Counted from the stretch's first letter, positions 8,470 through 17,600 are shown. The stretch is DNA of 55,452 nucleotides from Tissierellia bacterium (GCA_012728075.1 JAAYFV010000104.1:1-55452); one strand, 5' to 3'. The notes: a model not told the origin generated them from the sequence alone. Translations and numbers: made by a program.

Positions 8470-8498
8470 ACCCCACAAGGAAAATGTCTTTGTGGGGT
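8470..8498. terminator. Hairpin after spo0A, probable weak terminator
   Basis: ACCCCACAA (8470-8478) pairs with TTGTGGGGT (8490-8498). No T run follows on either strand, so it may act as a pause or mRNA-end stabiliser rather than a full terminator. Confidence 0.5.
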
Positions 8499-8530
8499 AA
8501 AATATTGCTTATTTATGTATTTAATTATTA

Positions 8531-8539
8531 TGCTATAAT
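8531..8539 (+). promoter_or_regulatory. Extended -10 promoter upstream of steA
   Basis: TGCTATAAT is a perfect -10 (8534-8539) with the extended TGn element. It is the same nonamer as at the OLE promoter. No good -35 lies at the right distance. The start point would be near 8546. Confidence 0.55.
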
Positions 8540-8608
8540 AGTTTTAATGGGTGTTATTGTACTTATATTTGGAAAGAATATAAAGGTAGCTGAAATTGGA
8601 GGATATAA

Positions 8609-9730
8609 ATGAATATTAAAGGTAGATTAAAAAAGGATAAAAAAACTAAAAATTTAACAAAGAGGCTTAAACCAGGGGACATAGCATTGATTGCTCATAA
8701 GGATTTAGATGAAATAGCTGCATTATCTTTAGTAGAAAAAAAAGTAAAATGTGTAATAAATGTAGAGAAAACTATTAGTGGCAGATACCCTAATCAAGGT
8801 CCATCTATATTGCTTGATGCTAATATTCCAATATTCGAGACTTGTAATAAAGATATTTTTGATATAGTTCGAGAAGGAGATATTATTGAAATAGTAGATG
8901 AAACAATTTTTTATAAGGGAGAAAAAATTGGAGATTGTATTTTATTAGACGAAGAAAAAATAGAAGAACTATTAAGCATTGGATATGCTAATATAGAAAC
9001 GGAGTTAGAAAGGTTTATAGAGAATACTCTTGAATATGCTAAAAAAGAAAAGGGACTTGTAACAGGTAATATACCAATTCCCAAAACCAAGACAAAAATT
9101 AAGGGGAAACATGTGTTGGTAGTGGTTAGAGGTAAAGATTACAAGAGGGATCTTGAAGCTATAAGATCCTATATAAATGAAGTAAAACCGGTTTTAATTG
9201 GTGTGGATGGAGGTGGGGATGCGTTACTAGAATTTGGATATACTCCCAATATAGTTGTTGGAGATATGGATAGTATATCTGATAAATGTTTAAAGGATGC
9301 AAAAGAAATTGTAGTACATGCATATCCTGATGGTAGAGCTCCTGGGATGAAAAGGGTGGAGGATTTAGGATTGGAAGCTACTATTTTTCCAGCACCAGGA
9401 ACTAGTGAAGATATTGCTTTTTTATTAGCTTATGCAAATGGTGCAGATTTAATAGTAGCTGTAGGCAGCCATTCAAATATGATAGATTTTTTAGAAAAAG
9501 GTAGATTTGGAATGTCAAGCACCTTTTTAGTGAGATTAAAAGTAGGTTCAAAGCTGGTAGATGCTAAAGGTGTAAATAAATTGTATCAAAGCAGCTTTAA
9601 ATTAAAATATGTTATAGGGATTGCTATAGCAGCTTTAATCCCAATAATGACAATAACTTCCATGCATCCTTTGATGAGGGAACTTATGCTATTGTTTAAA
9701 ATTAGGATAAGGATGATGTTAGGTTTGTAA
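8609..9730 (+). CDS. steA: SteA-like putative cytokinetic ring / envelope protein
   Basis: The 373-residue protein has an N-terminal region with RLKPGDIALIAHKDLDE and a central thiamin-pyrophosphokinase-like fold holding GVDGGGDALLEFGY and VVGDMDSIS. A single C-terminal transmembrane helix (about 325-345) is followed by a basic tail. This matches the SteA family, linked in Corynebacterium to the division site and envelope integrity. The TPK-like fold probably has another function than thiamin. The start is set by GGAGG at 8598-8602. It opens an operon-like run with steB and two glycosyltransferases. Its biochemical role is unknown. Confidence 0.85.
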   Translation: MNIKGRLKKDKKTKNLTKRLKPGDIALIAHKDLDEIAALSLVEKKVKCVINVEKTISGRYPNQGPSILLDANIPIFETCNKDIFDIVREGDIIEIVDETIFYKGEKIGDCILLDEEKIEELLSIGYANIETELERFIENTLEYAKKEKGLVTGNIPIPKTKTKIKGKHVLVVVRGKDYKRDLEAIRSYINEVKPVLIGVDGGGDALLEFGYTPNIVVGDMDSISDKCLKDAKEIVVHAYPDGRAPGMKRVEDLGLEATIFPAPGTSEDIAFLLAYANGADLIVAVGSHSNMIDFLEKGRFGMSSTFLVRLKVGSKLVDAKGVNKLYQSSFKLKYVIGIAIAALIPIMTITSMHPLMRELMLLFKIRIRMMLGL

Positions 9731-9743
9731 AGGAGGAGTAGAT

Positions 9744-10640
9744 TTGATACCAAATATGAAATTTTATGTTATATCCATTGTAGCAATATTTGCAGCATTG
9801 GGCATAGGTATATATATAGGCTTTGCTTTAGATGCCCAGAGTTTTGTAGTAGATCAAAGAGAAGATATAGCAGCTAAATTAGAGGAAAGATTTGATTTTC
9901 TAAAAGGAGAAAATCAAGAACTAAAACAAGAATTGAAAGAGATGGAACTTCAAAATGATAATTTTAAGGAGTTTATAGATACTACTTATGAAGAAATAAT
10001 AAAAGGTAGATTGCTAGGTAAAAATGTTGCCATTATTGAAACAAAGGATGATTATATGTATTCAGGTGTAGGGCAAACATTAGAAGTTGCTGGTGCTCAA
10101 GTAAAAAATGTAACTACTATTACAGACAAAATGATGAATAAAGAAGTATTAGGAAATATATATGATGAATTAGAAATACAATATGAGAATACTAATTTGA
10201 TTACTGATACAGTAAAGTACATTACTACATCTATTATTAATGGAGAATCTTCAGAGTTAATAACTAGAATTATTGATGAAGGAATTATAGATATCGTAGG
10301 AAATATTGATGAACCTGTTGATTATATAATTATTGCTGGGGGTAGTATAAGTGAAGATAAGGATAGAATAAATTTAATTGATAAAACAATTATAGATGTT
10401 GCAAAAACCTTGGATAAATCCATTATTGGGATAGAAAAAGTTATTGTAAATTATTCTTATATAGATATGTATAAAAGTTTTAGAATAAGTACAATAGATA
10501 ATGTAGATACTTCTATAGGTAAAACTTCTCTTATATTGGCTATGGAAGGCAGACCAGGTCATTATGGTATTAAGCAAACAGCAGAACAGTTAGTTCCTAA
10601 TACAAAATCTACTATACAAGAATATACTAAGGAGAGATAA
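9744..10640 (+). CDS. steB: SteB/MctB-like membrane-anchored coiled-coil protein
   Basis: The 298-residue protein has an N-terminal transmembrane segment (about 6-28, rich in Ile/Ala/Gly), then a coiled coil (about 40-75) and a soluble extracytoplasmic domain. This is the layout of the DUF3186 family, variously named copper transporter MctB or SteB. Its place 14 nt after steA supports the SteB reading over copper transport; no obvious metal-binding Cys/Met/His cluster is seen. It starts at TTG 9744 after AAAGGAGGAG at 9729-9738. It probably acts at the membrane with SteA. Confidence 0.8.
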   Translation: MIPNMKFYVISIVAIFAALGIGIYIGFALDAQSFVVDQREDIAAKLEERFDFLKGENQELKQELKEMELQNDNFKEFIDTTYEEIIKGRLLGKNVAIIETKDDYMYSGVGQTLEVAGAQVKNVTTITDKMMNKEVLGNIYDELEIQYENTNLITDTVKYITTSIINGESSELITRIIDEGIIDIVGNIDEPVDYIIIAGGSISEDKDRINLIDKTIIDVAKTLDKSIIGIEKVIVNYSYIDMYKSFRISTIDNVDTSIGKTSLILAMEGRPGHYGIKQTAEQLVPNTKSTIQEYTKER

Positions 10641-10643
10641 TAT

Positions 10644-11321
10644 ATGAAAGACGGAAAGTTGTTAGCGGTAGTACCAGTACATAATGAAGAAGATAGTATA
10701 ACAGATACAGTTAATGGATTAAAAGAGATAGACTTAATAGACGAAATATTAATAGTCAATGATGGTTCTACAGATAATACTCAAAAAGTTATAGAAACAT
10801 TGGATGTTTCATATATTACTTTTGAGAAAAATATGGGAAAAGGGTATGCTATGAAAAAAGCAATAAAGGATATGGAATATGATTATATAGCATTTGTAGA
10901 TGGAGATTTAGGAAAAACTAGCAAGGAAATGGAAAAATTAATAATTCCAGTTGTTTCAAAGGAAGTGGATTTTACTATTGCAAAATTTCCAAAGGCTCCA
11001 ACAAAAGGTGGATTTGGGTTTGTAAAAGGTTTAGCTAAGAAAGGAGTTTATTTTTACACAAAAAAAGAAATAGATACTTCTTTATCTGGCCAACGAGTGT
11101 ATAGAAAAGAAGTAATGGAAGTTATGGACTATATTCCTAATAGGTATGGAATTGAAGTAGCTATGACAATACAAGCTTTAAATGGTAATTTTACTTTTAA
11201 AGAAGTACCAGTAAAGATGACACATAGGTATACGAATAGATCTATAAAAGGATTTATACACAGAGGTAAGCAATTTTTTGATATTTTAATAACTTTAATT
11301 ATTATAGGTTTTAGAAGGTGA
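10644..11321 (+). CDS. Glycosyltransferase family 2
   Basis: The 225-residue GT-A fold enzyme has the family-2 motifs VVPVHNEEDSI, VNDGSTDNT, MGKGYAMKKAI and the DxD-like FVDGDLG. The later SGQRVYRKEVM and RYGIEVAM segments are acceptor-side motifs typical of DolP-mannosyltransferase/UgtA-like enzymes. A hydrophobic C-terminus (ILITLIIIGFR) may dock on the membrane. It probably transfers a sugar from a nucleotide donor to a polyprenyl phosphate or glycan, but the substrate is unknown. It lies 3 nt after steB and 4 nt before the GT4 gene, so the four are likely co-translated. Confidence 0.9.
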   Translation: MKDGKLLAVVPVHNEEDSITDTVNGLKEIDLIDEILIVNDGSTDNTQKVIETLDVSYITFEKNMGKGYAMKKAIKDMEYDYIAFVDGDLGKTSKEMEKLIIPVVSKEVDFTIAKFPKAPTKGGFGFVKGLAKKGVYFYTKKEIDTSLSGQRVYRKEVMEVMDYIPNRYGIEVAMTIQALNGNFTFKEVPVKMTHRYTNRSIKGFIHRGKQFFDILITLIIIGFRR

Positions 11322-11325
11322 ATAT

Positions 11326-12141
11326 ATGGAATATATTAATATATTAAGTTTTTTAATGAGTTTAATATTATCTTATATTGCTGCTCCTATGATTATGGAT
11401 ATGTTATATAGAAGCAATACAGTTAGTTTAAATTATAATAAAGAAGAAATTCCTTTAGGTATGGGAATACTATTTGTTTTAATTCAGGTTATTAGTATGG
11501 GGTTTTTTATGATATTAAATTGGGTAGACTTAAATGTGGTAATGACCTATCTAATGGCTTTTGTTTTAATGGGCCTAGTAGGGCTTCTAGATGATTTAGT
11601 TGGTGAGAAAGATATTAAAGGATTCAAGGGCCATATTAAAGCTTTTTTTAAGGGGATAATGACTACTGGTTTATTAAAAGCAGGGATGGGATTTTTTATT
11701 GCTTTATTTTTATCCATAATTTTTTCTAAATATTTATTAGATATAGTATTAAACACTTTAGTTATTTCTTTATTTACTAATTTAATAAATCTATTTGATT
11801 TAAGACCTGGCAGATCTATAAAAGTGTTTTTATTAATGTCTATAATTATGTTATTGACAAGCGCTATAATTGAATATAATTTTATTTTATATTCAATTTA
11901 TGGTATATTATTTATATATTTTCCAATAGATTTAAAAGCTAAGGCTATGATGGGTGATGTAGGCTCTAATGCTATTGGTATTACTTTAGGGGTATATTGT
12001 ATACTTACCCAAACAATATTGGCAAGGCTTATATATCTATTAATTTTGGTGGTGGTGCATATATTGGCTGAAAAAATATCTTTTACAAAGATTATAGAGA
12101 ATAATAAGTTGTTAAATTTTTTGGATAATTTAGGAAGATAG
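11326..12141 (+). CDS. MraY/WecA-like polyprenyl-phosphate sugar-phosphate transferase (GT4)
   Basis: The 271-residue polytopic membrane protein has about nine hydrophobic segments. Motifs recall the MraY/WecA superfamily: GLLDDLVG, LINLFDLRPGR and AMMGDVGSNAIG, the last carrying the catalytic-type aspartate. It is shorter than MraY (about 320 residues) and the second motif reads FDLRPGR rather than the NxxDGxDG type, so it is a divergent branch. It likely places a sugar-1-phosphate on undecaprenyl phosphate, priming a lipid-linked glycan that the preceding GT2 could extend. This is not mraY itself, which would sit in the division cluster. Confidence 0.82.
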   Translation: MEYINILSFLMSLILSYIAAPMIMDMLYRSNTVSLNYNKEEIPLGMGILFVLIQVISMGFFMILNWVDLNVVMTYLMAFVLMGLVGLLDDLVGEKDIKGFKGHIKAFFKGIMTTGLLKAGMGFFIALFLSIIFSKYLLDIVLNTLVISLFTNLINLFDLRPGRSIKVFLLMSIIMLLTSAIIEYNFILYSIYGILFIYFPIDLKAKAMMGDVGSNAIGITLGVYCILTQTILARLIYLLILVVVHILAEKISFTKIIENNKLLNFLDNLGR

Positions 12142-12143
12142 GA

Positions 12144-13226
12144 GTGATATTTCTGTTAAGTTATAAAAAAGCCAGAGTAGTCAAAATAGAGGATGAAGAT
12201 GAACAAGTTTCATGGTTAAAAATAGATATAGATGGGGAGACAGGGAAAGCAATAAATTATAATGGTTTAACAGGTAAAGCTAAAATAGATGATATAATAA
12301 TTGTAAATACTACTGCTGTAGAGTTGTCTCTGGGAACTGGAGGGATTCATTTTGTACTGTTTAATTATAGTAATGAATCCAAAAAATTTCATAATAGGGG
12401 ACATATAATGAAATTACGTTATACCCCTATGCAGTTAAAATGTTTAGCTGCTGAAGAAGAGGAGAGTCCATACCATAGGGTGTTTAACGATTTTAAATCT
12501 CTAGACGGTCATATTTTTATTATAGGTTCTTTACACAGCATGTTAGCACCTATAGCAGCAATGCTTAAGTATCTAGATGAAAATATAAAAATCAACTATA
12601 TAATGACTGATGGAGGCGCTTTACCAATATTTTTTAGCAATACTGTGAGAACTCTAAAAGAAAAAAAACTTATAGAAAAGACAATTACGATAGGTCATGC
12701 ATTTGGTGGAGATTTGGAATGTACTAATATTTACAATGGTTTAATTGCAGCAAAGGAAATATTGGATGGAAATGTAACCATAATAACAATGGGACCAGGA
12801 ATTGTAGGTACAGGTACTAAATATGGGTTTAGCGGTATTGAACAGGGACAAATAATTGATGCTATCAATACTTTAGGAGGAGAAGCTATTATAGTACCTA
12901 GGATAAGTTTCCAGGATAAAAGGTCTAGACATAGAGGAATATCTCATCATACTAGGACAGTTTTATCTGAAATTGCAAAAACATCAGGGAAAGTGGTGAT
13001 TCCCATACTTGATAAACATAAGATGAATTTTATAGATGAGCAAATTACAAGTGAAGATCTTTATAAAAAACATATATTTGTTTATAAAAAAGGGGATAAA
13101 ATTATTGATGCTTTAGATAGATATGATTTGTCTGTAACTACTATGGGGCGAGGATATGAAGAAGATATAGATTATTTTTTAACTCTAGGTGCAGTAGGAG
13201 CTTATGTTTATGAGATATTTAAATAG
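12144..13226 (+). CDS. DUF3866 family protein
   Basis: The 360-residue soluble protein has no signal or membrane segment. It resembles the uncharacterised DUF3866 family, with LSLGTGGIHFVLFNY early, MKLRYTPMQ, a Gly-rich ITMGPGIVGTGT segment in the middle and a late SVTTMGRGYEEDIDYF. It starts at GTG 12144, two bases after the stop of the GT4 gene; an AGGAAG at 12132-12137 could serve as ribosome site, and CTG 12153 is an alternative start. It is co-operonic with the glycosyltransferases and nudF. No catalytic residues can be assigned, and no function is proposed. Confidence 0.8.
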   Translation: MIFLLSYKKARVVKIEDEDEQVSWLKIDIDGETGKAINYNGLTGKAKIDDIIIVNTTAVELSLGTGGIHFVLFNYSNESKKFHNRGHIMKLRYTPMQLKCLAAEEEESPYHRVFNDFKSLDGHIFIIGSLHSMLAPIAAMLKYLDENIKINYIMTDGGALPIFFSNTVRTLKEKKLIEKTITIGHAFGGDLECTNIYNGLIAAKEILDGNVTIITMGPGIVGTGTKYGFSGIEQGQIIDAINTLGGEAIIVPRISFQDKRSRHRGISHHTRTVLSEIAKTSGKVVIPILDKHKMNFIDEQITSEDLYKKHIFVYKKGDKIIDALDRYDLSVTTMGRGYEEDIDYFLTLGAVGAYVYEIFK

Positions 13227-13239
13227 GGAGGATTGTCAT

Positions 13240-13779
13240 ATGGATTATGAAGAGAAGACAATGAAATCGGAAAAAATTTATAAAGGGAAGATTGTTAATT
13301 TACGAATTGATACAGTTGAATTGCCAGATAAAAAGTACTCAAAAAGAGAGATAGTAGAACATCCAGGTTCAGTGGGTATTATTCCAATAACTAATGATGG
13401 ACGTATTATCTTGGTAAAACAGTATAGGAAACCTGTAGAGAAGAATTTGTTAGAGATACCTGCTGGAAAGATTGAAATAAATGAAGAACCAAAGGAAACT
13501 GCTTTAAGAGAGCTACATGAAGAAACAGGCTTTATAGCTAATAAATTAGAATATTTATTTGAGTTCTATACTTCTCCCGGGTTCTCTAATGAAAAAATGT
13601 ATCTGTTTGCAGCTAATGAATTAATAGAAGAAGAATCTGAGCCAGAAGGGGATGAATATATAGAAGTTTTAAAAATAAAGATTGAGGATTTGATAAATAT
13701 GGTAATAAGGGGGGAAATAATAGATAGTAAAACTATAATTGGGATATTATATGCTCAAAGTTATTTAATGCAAAAGTAA
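13240..13779 (+). CDS. nudF: ADP-ribose pyrophosphatase (NUDIX)
   Basis: The 179-residue NUDIX hydrolase splits ADP-ribose to AMP and ribose-5-phosphate. The Nudix box GKIEINEEPKETALRELHEE continues into TGF with all metal-binding glutamates. HPGSVGIIPI and VKQYRKPVEKNLLEIPAGK are the ADP-ribose pyrophosphatase hallmarks. The ATG at 13240 is chosen because GGGAGG at 13227-13232 is 7 nt away; an upstream in-frame ATG at 13204 lies inside DUF3866. In Firmicutes the gene typically precedes spoIIM and xerD, as here. Confidence 0.95.
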   Translation: MDYEEKTMKSEKIYKGKIVNLRIDTVELPDKKYSKREIVEHPGSVGIIPITNDGRIILVKQYRKPVEKNLLEIPAGKIEINEEPKETALRELHEETGFIANKLEYLFEFYTSPGFSNEKMYLFAANELIEEESEPEGDEYIEVLKIKIEDLINMVIRGEIIDSKTIIGILYAQSYLMQK

Positions 13780-13854
13780 GTGGTCGGTGATAAAACCTTC
13801 TTTATAAGCATATTATTTATAAAGGCTTGTATCAAAAGAAGGGAGGATTTATCA

Positions 13855-14490
13855 TTGATCCACAGGATTAAAAGGTGGTTATTTAAGGAATTTCAACAGA
13901 ATTTTGTTATTTATTTTGTTGTGATTATATTATTTGGAATTGGAATAATTGCAGGAGCTATAACCATAAAGATATTAAATCTAGAGCAAAGAAATGGTAT
14001 AATGGTATTTCTTAATATTTTCTTTAAGGCTATTGAACAAGGTAGTTTTGATAATTTAGCTATCTTTAAACAGTCATTAATTGATAATTTAAAAACTGTA
14101 GCATTAATCTATTTAACGGGATTGATTATAATAGGATTATGGATAATACCTGTTATAGTATTATTTAGAGGATTTGCTCTAGGTTTTACAGTAGGTTTTT
14201 TAGTAAATGAATATAGTTTTAAAGGATTTATTTTTTCATTACTAGGTATATTACCTCAAAACTTGATTATTATACCTGCTTTTATATTCATTTCAGCTAT
14301 AGGAATAGCTTTTTCTATAAAAAATGCAAAAAACAGAAAATTAAGATATATAAATAGTAATATTCATATGAATATTACAAATTATTCAATTCAAATATTA
14401 GTTGCTAGTGTTTTAATAGTTGTGGGTTGTTTTATAGAGGCCTATATTGCCCCAAAGTTTTTAGGTTTAATATGGGATTATTTTAATTAG
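13855..14490 (+). CDS. spoIIM: Stage II sporulation protein M
   Basis: SpoIIM is a polytopic membrane protein that, with SpoIID and SpoIIP, drives peptidoglycan remodelling during engulfment. The 211-residue product has five or six hydrophobic helices, the conserved NLKTVALIYLTGL core and the FRGFALGFTVGFL motif of the family. It starts at TTG 13855, 8 nt after GGGAGG (13841-13846). A longer frame beginning directly after nudF lacks a ribosome site. In many relatives spoIIM is the only sporulation gene between nudF and xerD, matching this order. Confidence 0.93.
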   Translation: MIHRIKRWLFKEFQQNFVIYFVVIILFGIGIIAGAITIKILNLEQRNGIMVFLNIFFKAIEQGSFDNLAIFKQSLIDNLKTVALIYLTGLIIIGLWIIPVIVLFRGFALGFTVGFLVNEYSFKGFIFSLLGILPQNLIIIPAFIFISAIGIAFSIKNAKNRKLRYINSNIHMNITNYSIQILVASVLIVVGCFIEAYIAPKFLGLIWDYFN

Positions 14491-14534
14491 ATAATATTAA
14501 AAAGTATAAGCTTTAAATGTAAAGGAGAAACATT

Positions 14535-15428
14535 ATGCTTGATGTTATTTTGGAGGATTACATAGAATATATAAGAAATGATAAAGGATTAAGTTCTAAT
14601 ACTTTAGATGCATATATAAGAGATTTAAAACAATTTAAGGAGTATTTGGATTCTAATAATTTTAAAAGCACTATAGATGTTAATAAAACCATAATTATTA
14701 CATATTTAATGGATTTACAAAGAAATGGAAAGGCTGCTTCTACCATCTCTAGAAATTTAGCATCTATTAGATGTTATTATCAATATTTACTAAATGAAAA
14801 TTTGATAAAAGAAGATCCAACATTAAATCTCCAATCTCCTAGGAGAGAAAAAAAGCTACCATGTGTATTGACTAAAGAAGAAGTAGATATATTGCTTTCT
14901 CAACCAAAACAAAATAACTTTAAAGGTGCTAGAGATAAAGCTATATTAGAATTGTTATATGCAACAGGCATTCGAGTATCGGAGATGGTAGCTCTTAATT
15001 TGGACAACCTAGATTTACAACTAGGGTATTTAAATTTAGAAGATATTGATGTCAATGGGAGAATTATCCCTATTGGTAAAGTAGCTTTAGATTGTATACA
15101 TATCTATATTGAAGAGTACAGAGGAGAAGTTGTAAAAGTAGATTCAGAAAAAGCATTGTTCGTAAATTACAATGGAAATAGATTAACTAGGCAAGGTTTT
15201 TGGAAAATTATAAAGGGGTATACTAAAAAGTGCAATATAGATAAAAAGATTACTCCTCATACTTTAAGACATTCGTTTGCAGTACATTTATTGCAAAATG
15301 GTGCTGATGTTAAAATGGTGCAAGAAATGCTAGGGCATTCTGATATTTCAACTACACATATGTATTTATTTGCAACAGAAAATAAAGAAATAAAGGATGT
15401 ATATGAAAAATCACATCCTAGAGCATAG
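14535..15428 (+). CDS. xerD: Tyrosine recombinase of the XerD type, atypical catalytic set
   Basis: The 297-residue protein has a SAM-like N-terminal DNA-binding domain (1-85) and a C-terminal catalytic domain. R147, H242 and R245 (HTLRH), H268 and Y277 are present. The beta-hairpin that normally carries the catalytic lysine (GKG.KER) reads EDIDVNGRIIPIG at about 169-181, with no lysine. The residues after the tyrosine (LFATEN) also differ from the usual THV. The position between spoIIM and the nucleoside phosphorylases is that of Firmicute xerD/ripX, which resolves chromosome dimers at dif. Whether it still recombines is uncertain. The start follows AAAGGAG at 14520-14526. Confidence 0.88.
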   Translation: MLDVILEDYIEYIRNDKGLSSNTLDAYIRDLKQFKEYLDSNNFKSTIDVNKTIIITYLMDLQRNGKAASTISRNLASIRCYYQYLLNENLIKEDPTLNLQSPRREKKLPCVLTKEEVDILLSQPKQNNFKGARDKAILELLYATGIRVSEMVALNLDNLDLQLGYLNLEDIDVNGRIIPIGKVALDCIHIYIEEYRGEVVKVDSEKALFVNYNGNRLTRQGFWKIIKGYTKKCNIDKKITPHTLRHSFAVHLLQNGADVKMVQEMLGHSDISTTHMYLFATENKEIKDVYEKSHPRA

Positions 15429-15439
15429 GAGGTAATAAA

Positions 15440-16258
15440 ATGGATTATATGAAAAGAATAAAAGAAAGTATAAATTATATTGAGAAAAAGTGCAATCAAA
15501 AACCCGAAATTGGACTAATATTAGGTTCAGGTTTAGGAGGCTTAGGAGACAAAATAGAATCTCCTACTATAATAGCTTATAATGAAATACCAAATTTCCC
15601 TGTTTCTACAGTAGAAGGACATAAGGGGCAGCTGATAATTGGAGAATTAGGTGGAAAAACTGTAATAGCCATGCAAGGCAGATTTCATTATTATGAAGGT
15701 TATCCATTAAAAGATGTGGTTTTTCCCGTTAGAGTTATGATGAGTTTAGGTATTGAAAATTTAATTGTTACTAATGCAGCAGGTGGTGTGGATAAAAACT
15801 TTTCACCTGGAGATTTAATGATTATTAAAGATCATATTAATTTTACAGGTAAAAATCCTTTAATAGGAAAAAATTTAGATGAATTAGGACCTAGATTTGT
15901 GGATATGACTAGAGCTTATGATAAGGAATTAATAGAGCTTGCTAAAAAAACAGGAGACAAATTAAATATTCCATTAAAGGAAGGAGTGTACATGTGGTTT
16001 ACTGGGCCTACGTATGAAACTCCTGCAGAGATAAAATTAGCAAGAATATTAGGAGCGTCTGCAGTAGGTATGTCTACAGTGCCAGAGGTAATTGTAGCTT
16101 CTCACCAAGGGGTAAAAGTATTAGGTATATCCTGTATAACTAATATGGCAGCAGGAATATTAGATAAACCTTTGAATCATGAAGAAGTTATTGAAACTTC
16201 TATGAAGGTTAAAGAAAAATTTGAAAAATTAGTAATAGGAATACTAACAAATATATAA
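15440..16258 (+). CDS. punA: Purine-nucleoside phosphorylase (inosine/guanosine type)
   Basis: It splits purine ribonucleosides and deoxyribonucleosides to base plus pentose-1-phosphate in the salvage pathway. The 272-residue length and the motifs GLILGSGLGG, VEGHKGQL, TNAAGGVD, FTGPTYETPAE and GMSTVPEVIVASHQG mark the trimeric PNP class rather than hexameric DeoD. The N-K/E pair for 6-oxopurines is in the SCITNMAAG region. AGGAGG at 15427-15432 sets the ATG. Paired with the pyrimidine enzyme 14 nt downstream, it forms a small salvage operon. Confidence 0.95.
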   Translation: MDYMKRIKESINYIEKKCNQKPEIGLILGSGLGGLGDKIESPTIIAYNEIPNFPVSTVEGHKGQLIIGELGGKTVIAMQGRFHYYEGYPLKDVVFPVRVMMSLGIENLIVTNAAGGVDKNFSPGDLMIIKDHINFTGKNPLIGKNLDELGPRFVDMTRAYDKELIELAKKTGDKLNIPLKEGVYMWFTGPTYETPAEIKLARILGASAVGMSTVPEVIVASHQGVKVLGISCITNMAAGILDKPLNHEEVIETSMKVKEKFEKLVIGILTNI

Positions 16259-16272
16259 TTGGAGTGGATATA

Positions 16273-17598
16273 ATGAGAATGTATGATATTATCAAGAAAA
16301 AAAGAGATGGTGGGGAATTATCCACTGATGAAATAAATTATTTTGTTGAAAATTATACTAATGGTAAAATACCTGATTATCAGATTTCAGCATTATTGAT
16401 GGCTATATATTTAAACAAGATGAATAAAAGGGAAACATTGGATTTAACAAAGGCTATGGTTTATTCTGGGGATATAGTAGATCTTTCTAAGATTAATGGA
16501 TTAAAGGTAGACAAACATTCTACTGGAGGGGTAGGGGATACTACAACCATTGTATTAGGACCAATGGTAGCTGCTTGTGGAGTACCTTTTGTAAAGATGT
16601 CTGGAAGAGGATTAGGACATACAGGAGGAACTTTAGACAAATTAGAATCTATAAAGGATTTTAGGGTGGAACTAAGTACAGAAGAATTTATTAATAATAC
16701 AAATGATATAAATATATCCATATGCAGTCAGACAGCTAATATAACACCAGCAGATAAAAAGCTTTATGCTTTAAGAGATGTGACTGCTACAGTAGAAAAT
16801 ATATCTTTGATTGCTAGTAGTATAATGAGCAAAAAATTAGCTATAGAATCTGATGCTATAATACTTGATGTAAAAGTAGGAAGTGGTGCATTTATGAAGA
16901 ATTTAGATGATGCAATAAATTTAGGCAAAGAGATGGTAGAAATTGGCACAGGTTATGGTAGAGAAACTATAGCATTAGTTACTAATATGGATGAACCCTT
17001 AGGTAATGCAATAGGAAATGCATTAGAGGTGAAAGAAGCTATAGATGTTCTAAAAGGAAATGGGCCAGATGATTTACATGAATTATGTATTAAATTAGGA
17101 TCTATATTGTTATTGTTAGCAAAAAGAGTTAAAAATGAAGATGAAGCTAAGTTTTTATTGGAAGAGACTATTCGTAATAGATCAGCTTATGAAAAATTTA
17201 TAGAGCTAGTAAAATATCAAGATGGAGATATTAATTATGTAAAAAATCCAGAACTACTGCCAAAGGCAAATTATATTATTGAGGTAAAAAGTAAAGATGA
17301 AGGCTATGTTAAAGCTTTAAATGCAGAAGAGATTGGTAAGTGTGCACTGGCTTTAGGGGCTGGACGAGAGACTATGGATTCAAAAATAGATTTATCTGCA
17401 GGTATTATTTTGAATAAAAAGGTGGATGATAAAGTAGAGATTGGAGACATATTAGCTTATATACATGCCAATAATATTGATAAAGCAAAAGAAGTTGAAA
17501 AAAAGATTAAGGAGATATTTATTATTGGGGATAAAAATAAAGAAAGTAAAAAACTGATATATGGCATAATAACTAAAGATGAAGTAGAAATATTTTAG
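16273..17598 (+). CDS. pdp: Pyrimidine-nucleoside phosphorylase
   Basis: This homodimeric enzyme phosphorolyses thymidine, deoxyuridine and uridine. The 441-residue protein begins MRMYDIIKKK, as in B. subtilis Pdp, and carries the phosphate-binding VDKHSTGGVGDTTT, the KMSGRGLGHTGGT active-site loop and the DVKVGSGAFMKN segment. ATG 16273 is preferred over an upstream GTG because GGAG at 16261-16264 is 8 nt away. Its product deoxyribose-1-phosphate would feed catabolism. A perfect terminator follows directly. Confidence 0.96.
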   Translation: MRMYDIIKKKRDGGELSTDEINYFVENYTNGKIPDYQISALLMAIYLNKMNKRETLDLTKAMVYSGDIVDLSKINGLKVDKHSTGGVGDTTTIVLGPMVAACGVPFVKMSGRGLGHTGGTLDKLESIKDFRVELSTEEFINNTNDINISICSQTANITPADKKLYALRDVTATVENISLIASSIMSKKLAIESDAIILDVKVGSGAFMKNLDDAINLGKEMVEIGTGYGRETIALVTNMDEPLGNAIGNALEVKEAIDVLKGNGPDDLHELCIKLGSILLLLAKRVKNEDEAKFLLEETIRNRSAYEKFIELVKYQDGDINYVKNPELLPKANYIIEVKSKDEGYVKALNAEEIGKCALALGAGRETMDSKIDLSAGIILNKKVDDKVEIGDILAYIHANNIDKAKEVEKKIKEIFIIGDKNKESKKLIYGIITKDEVEIF

Positions 17599-17600
17599 CA

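Noticed and set aside
13780-13854. Longer N-terminus for SpoIIM
   Set aside because: It has no ribosome site; GGGAGG at 13841 clearly serves TTG 13855.
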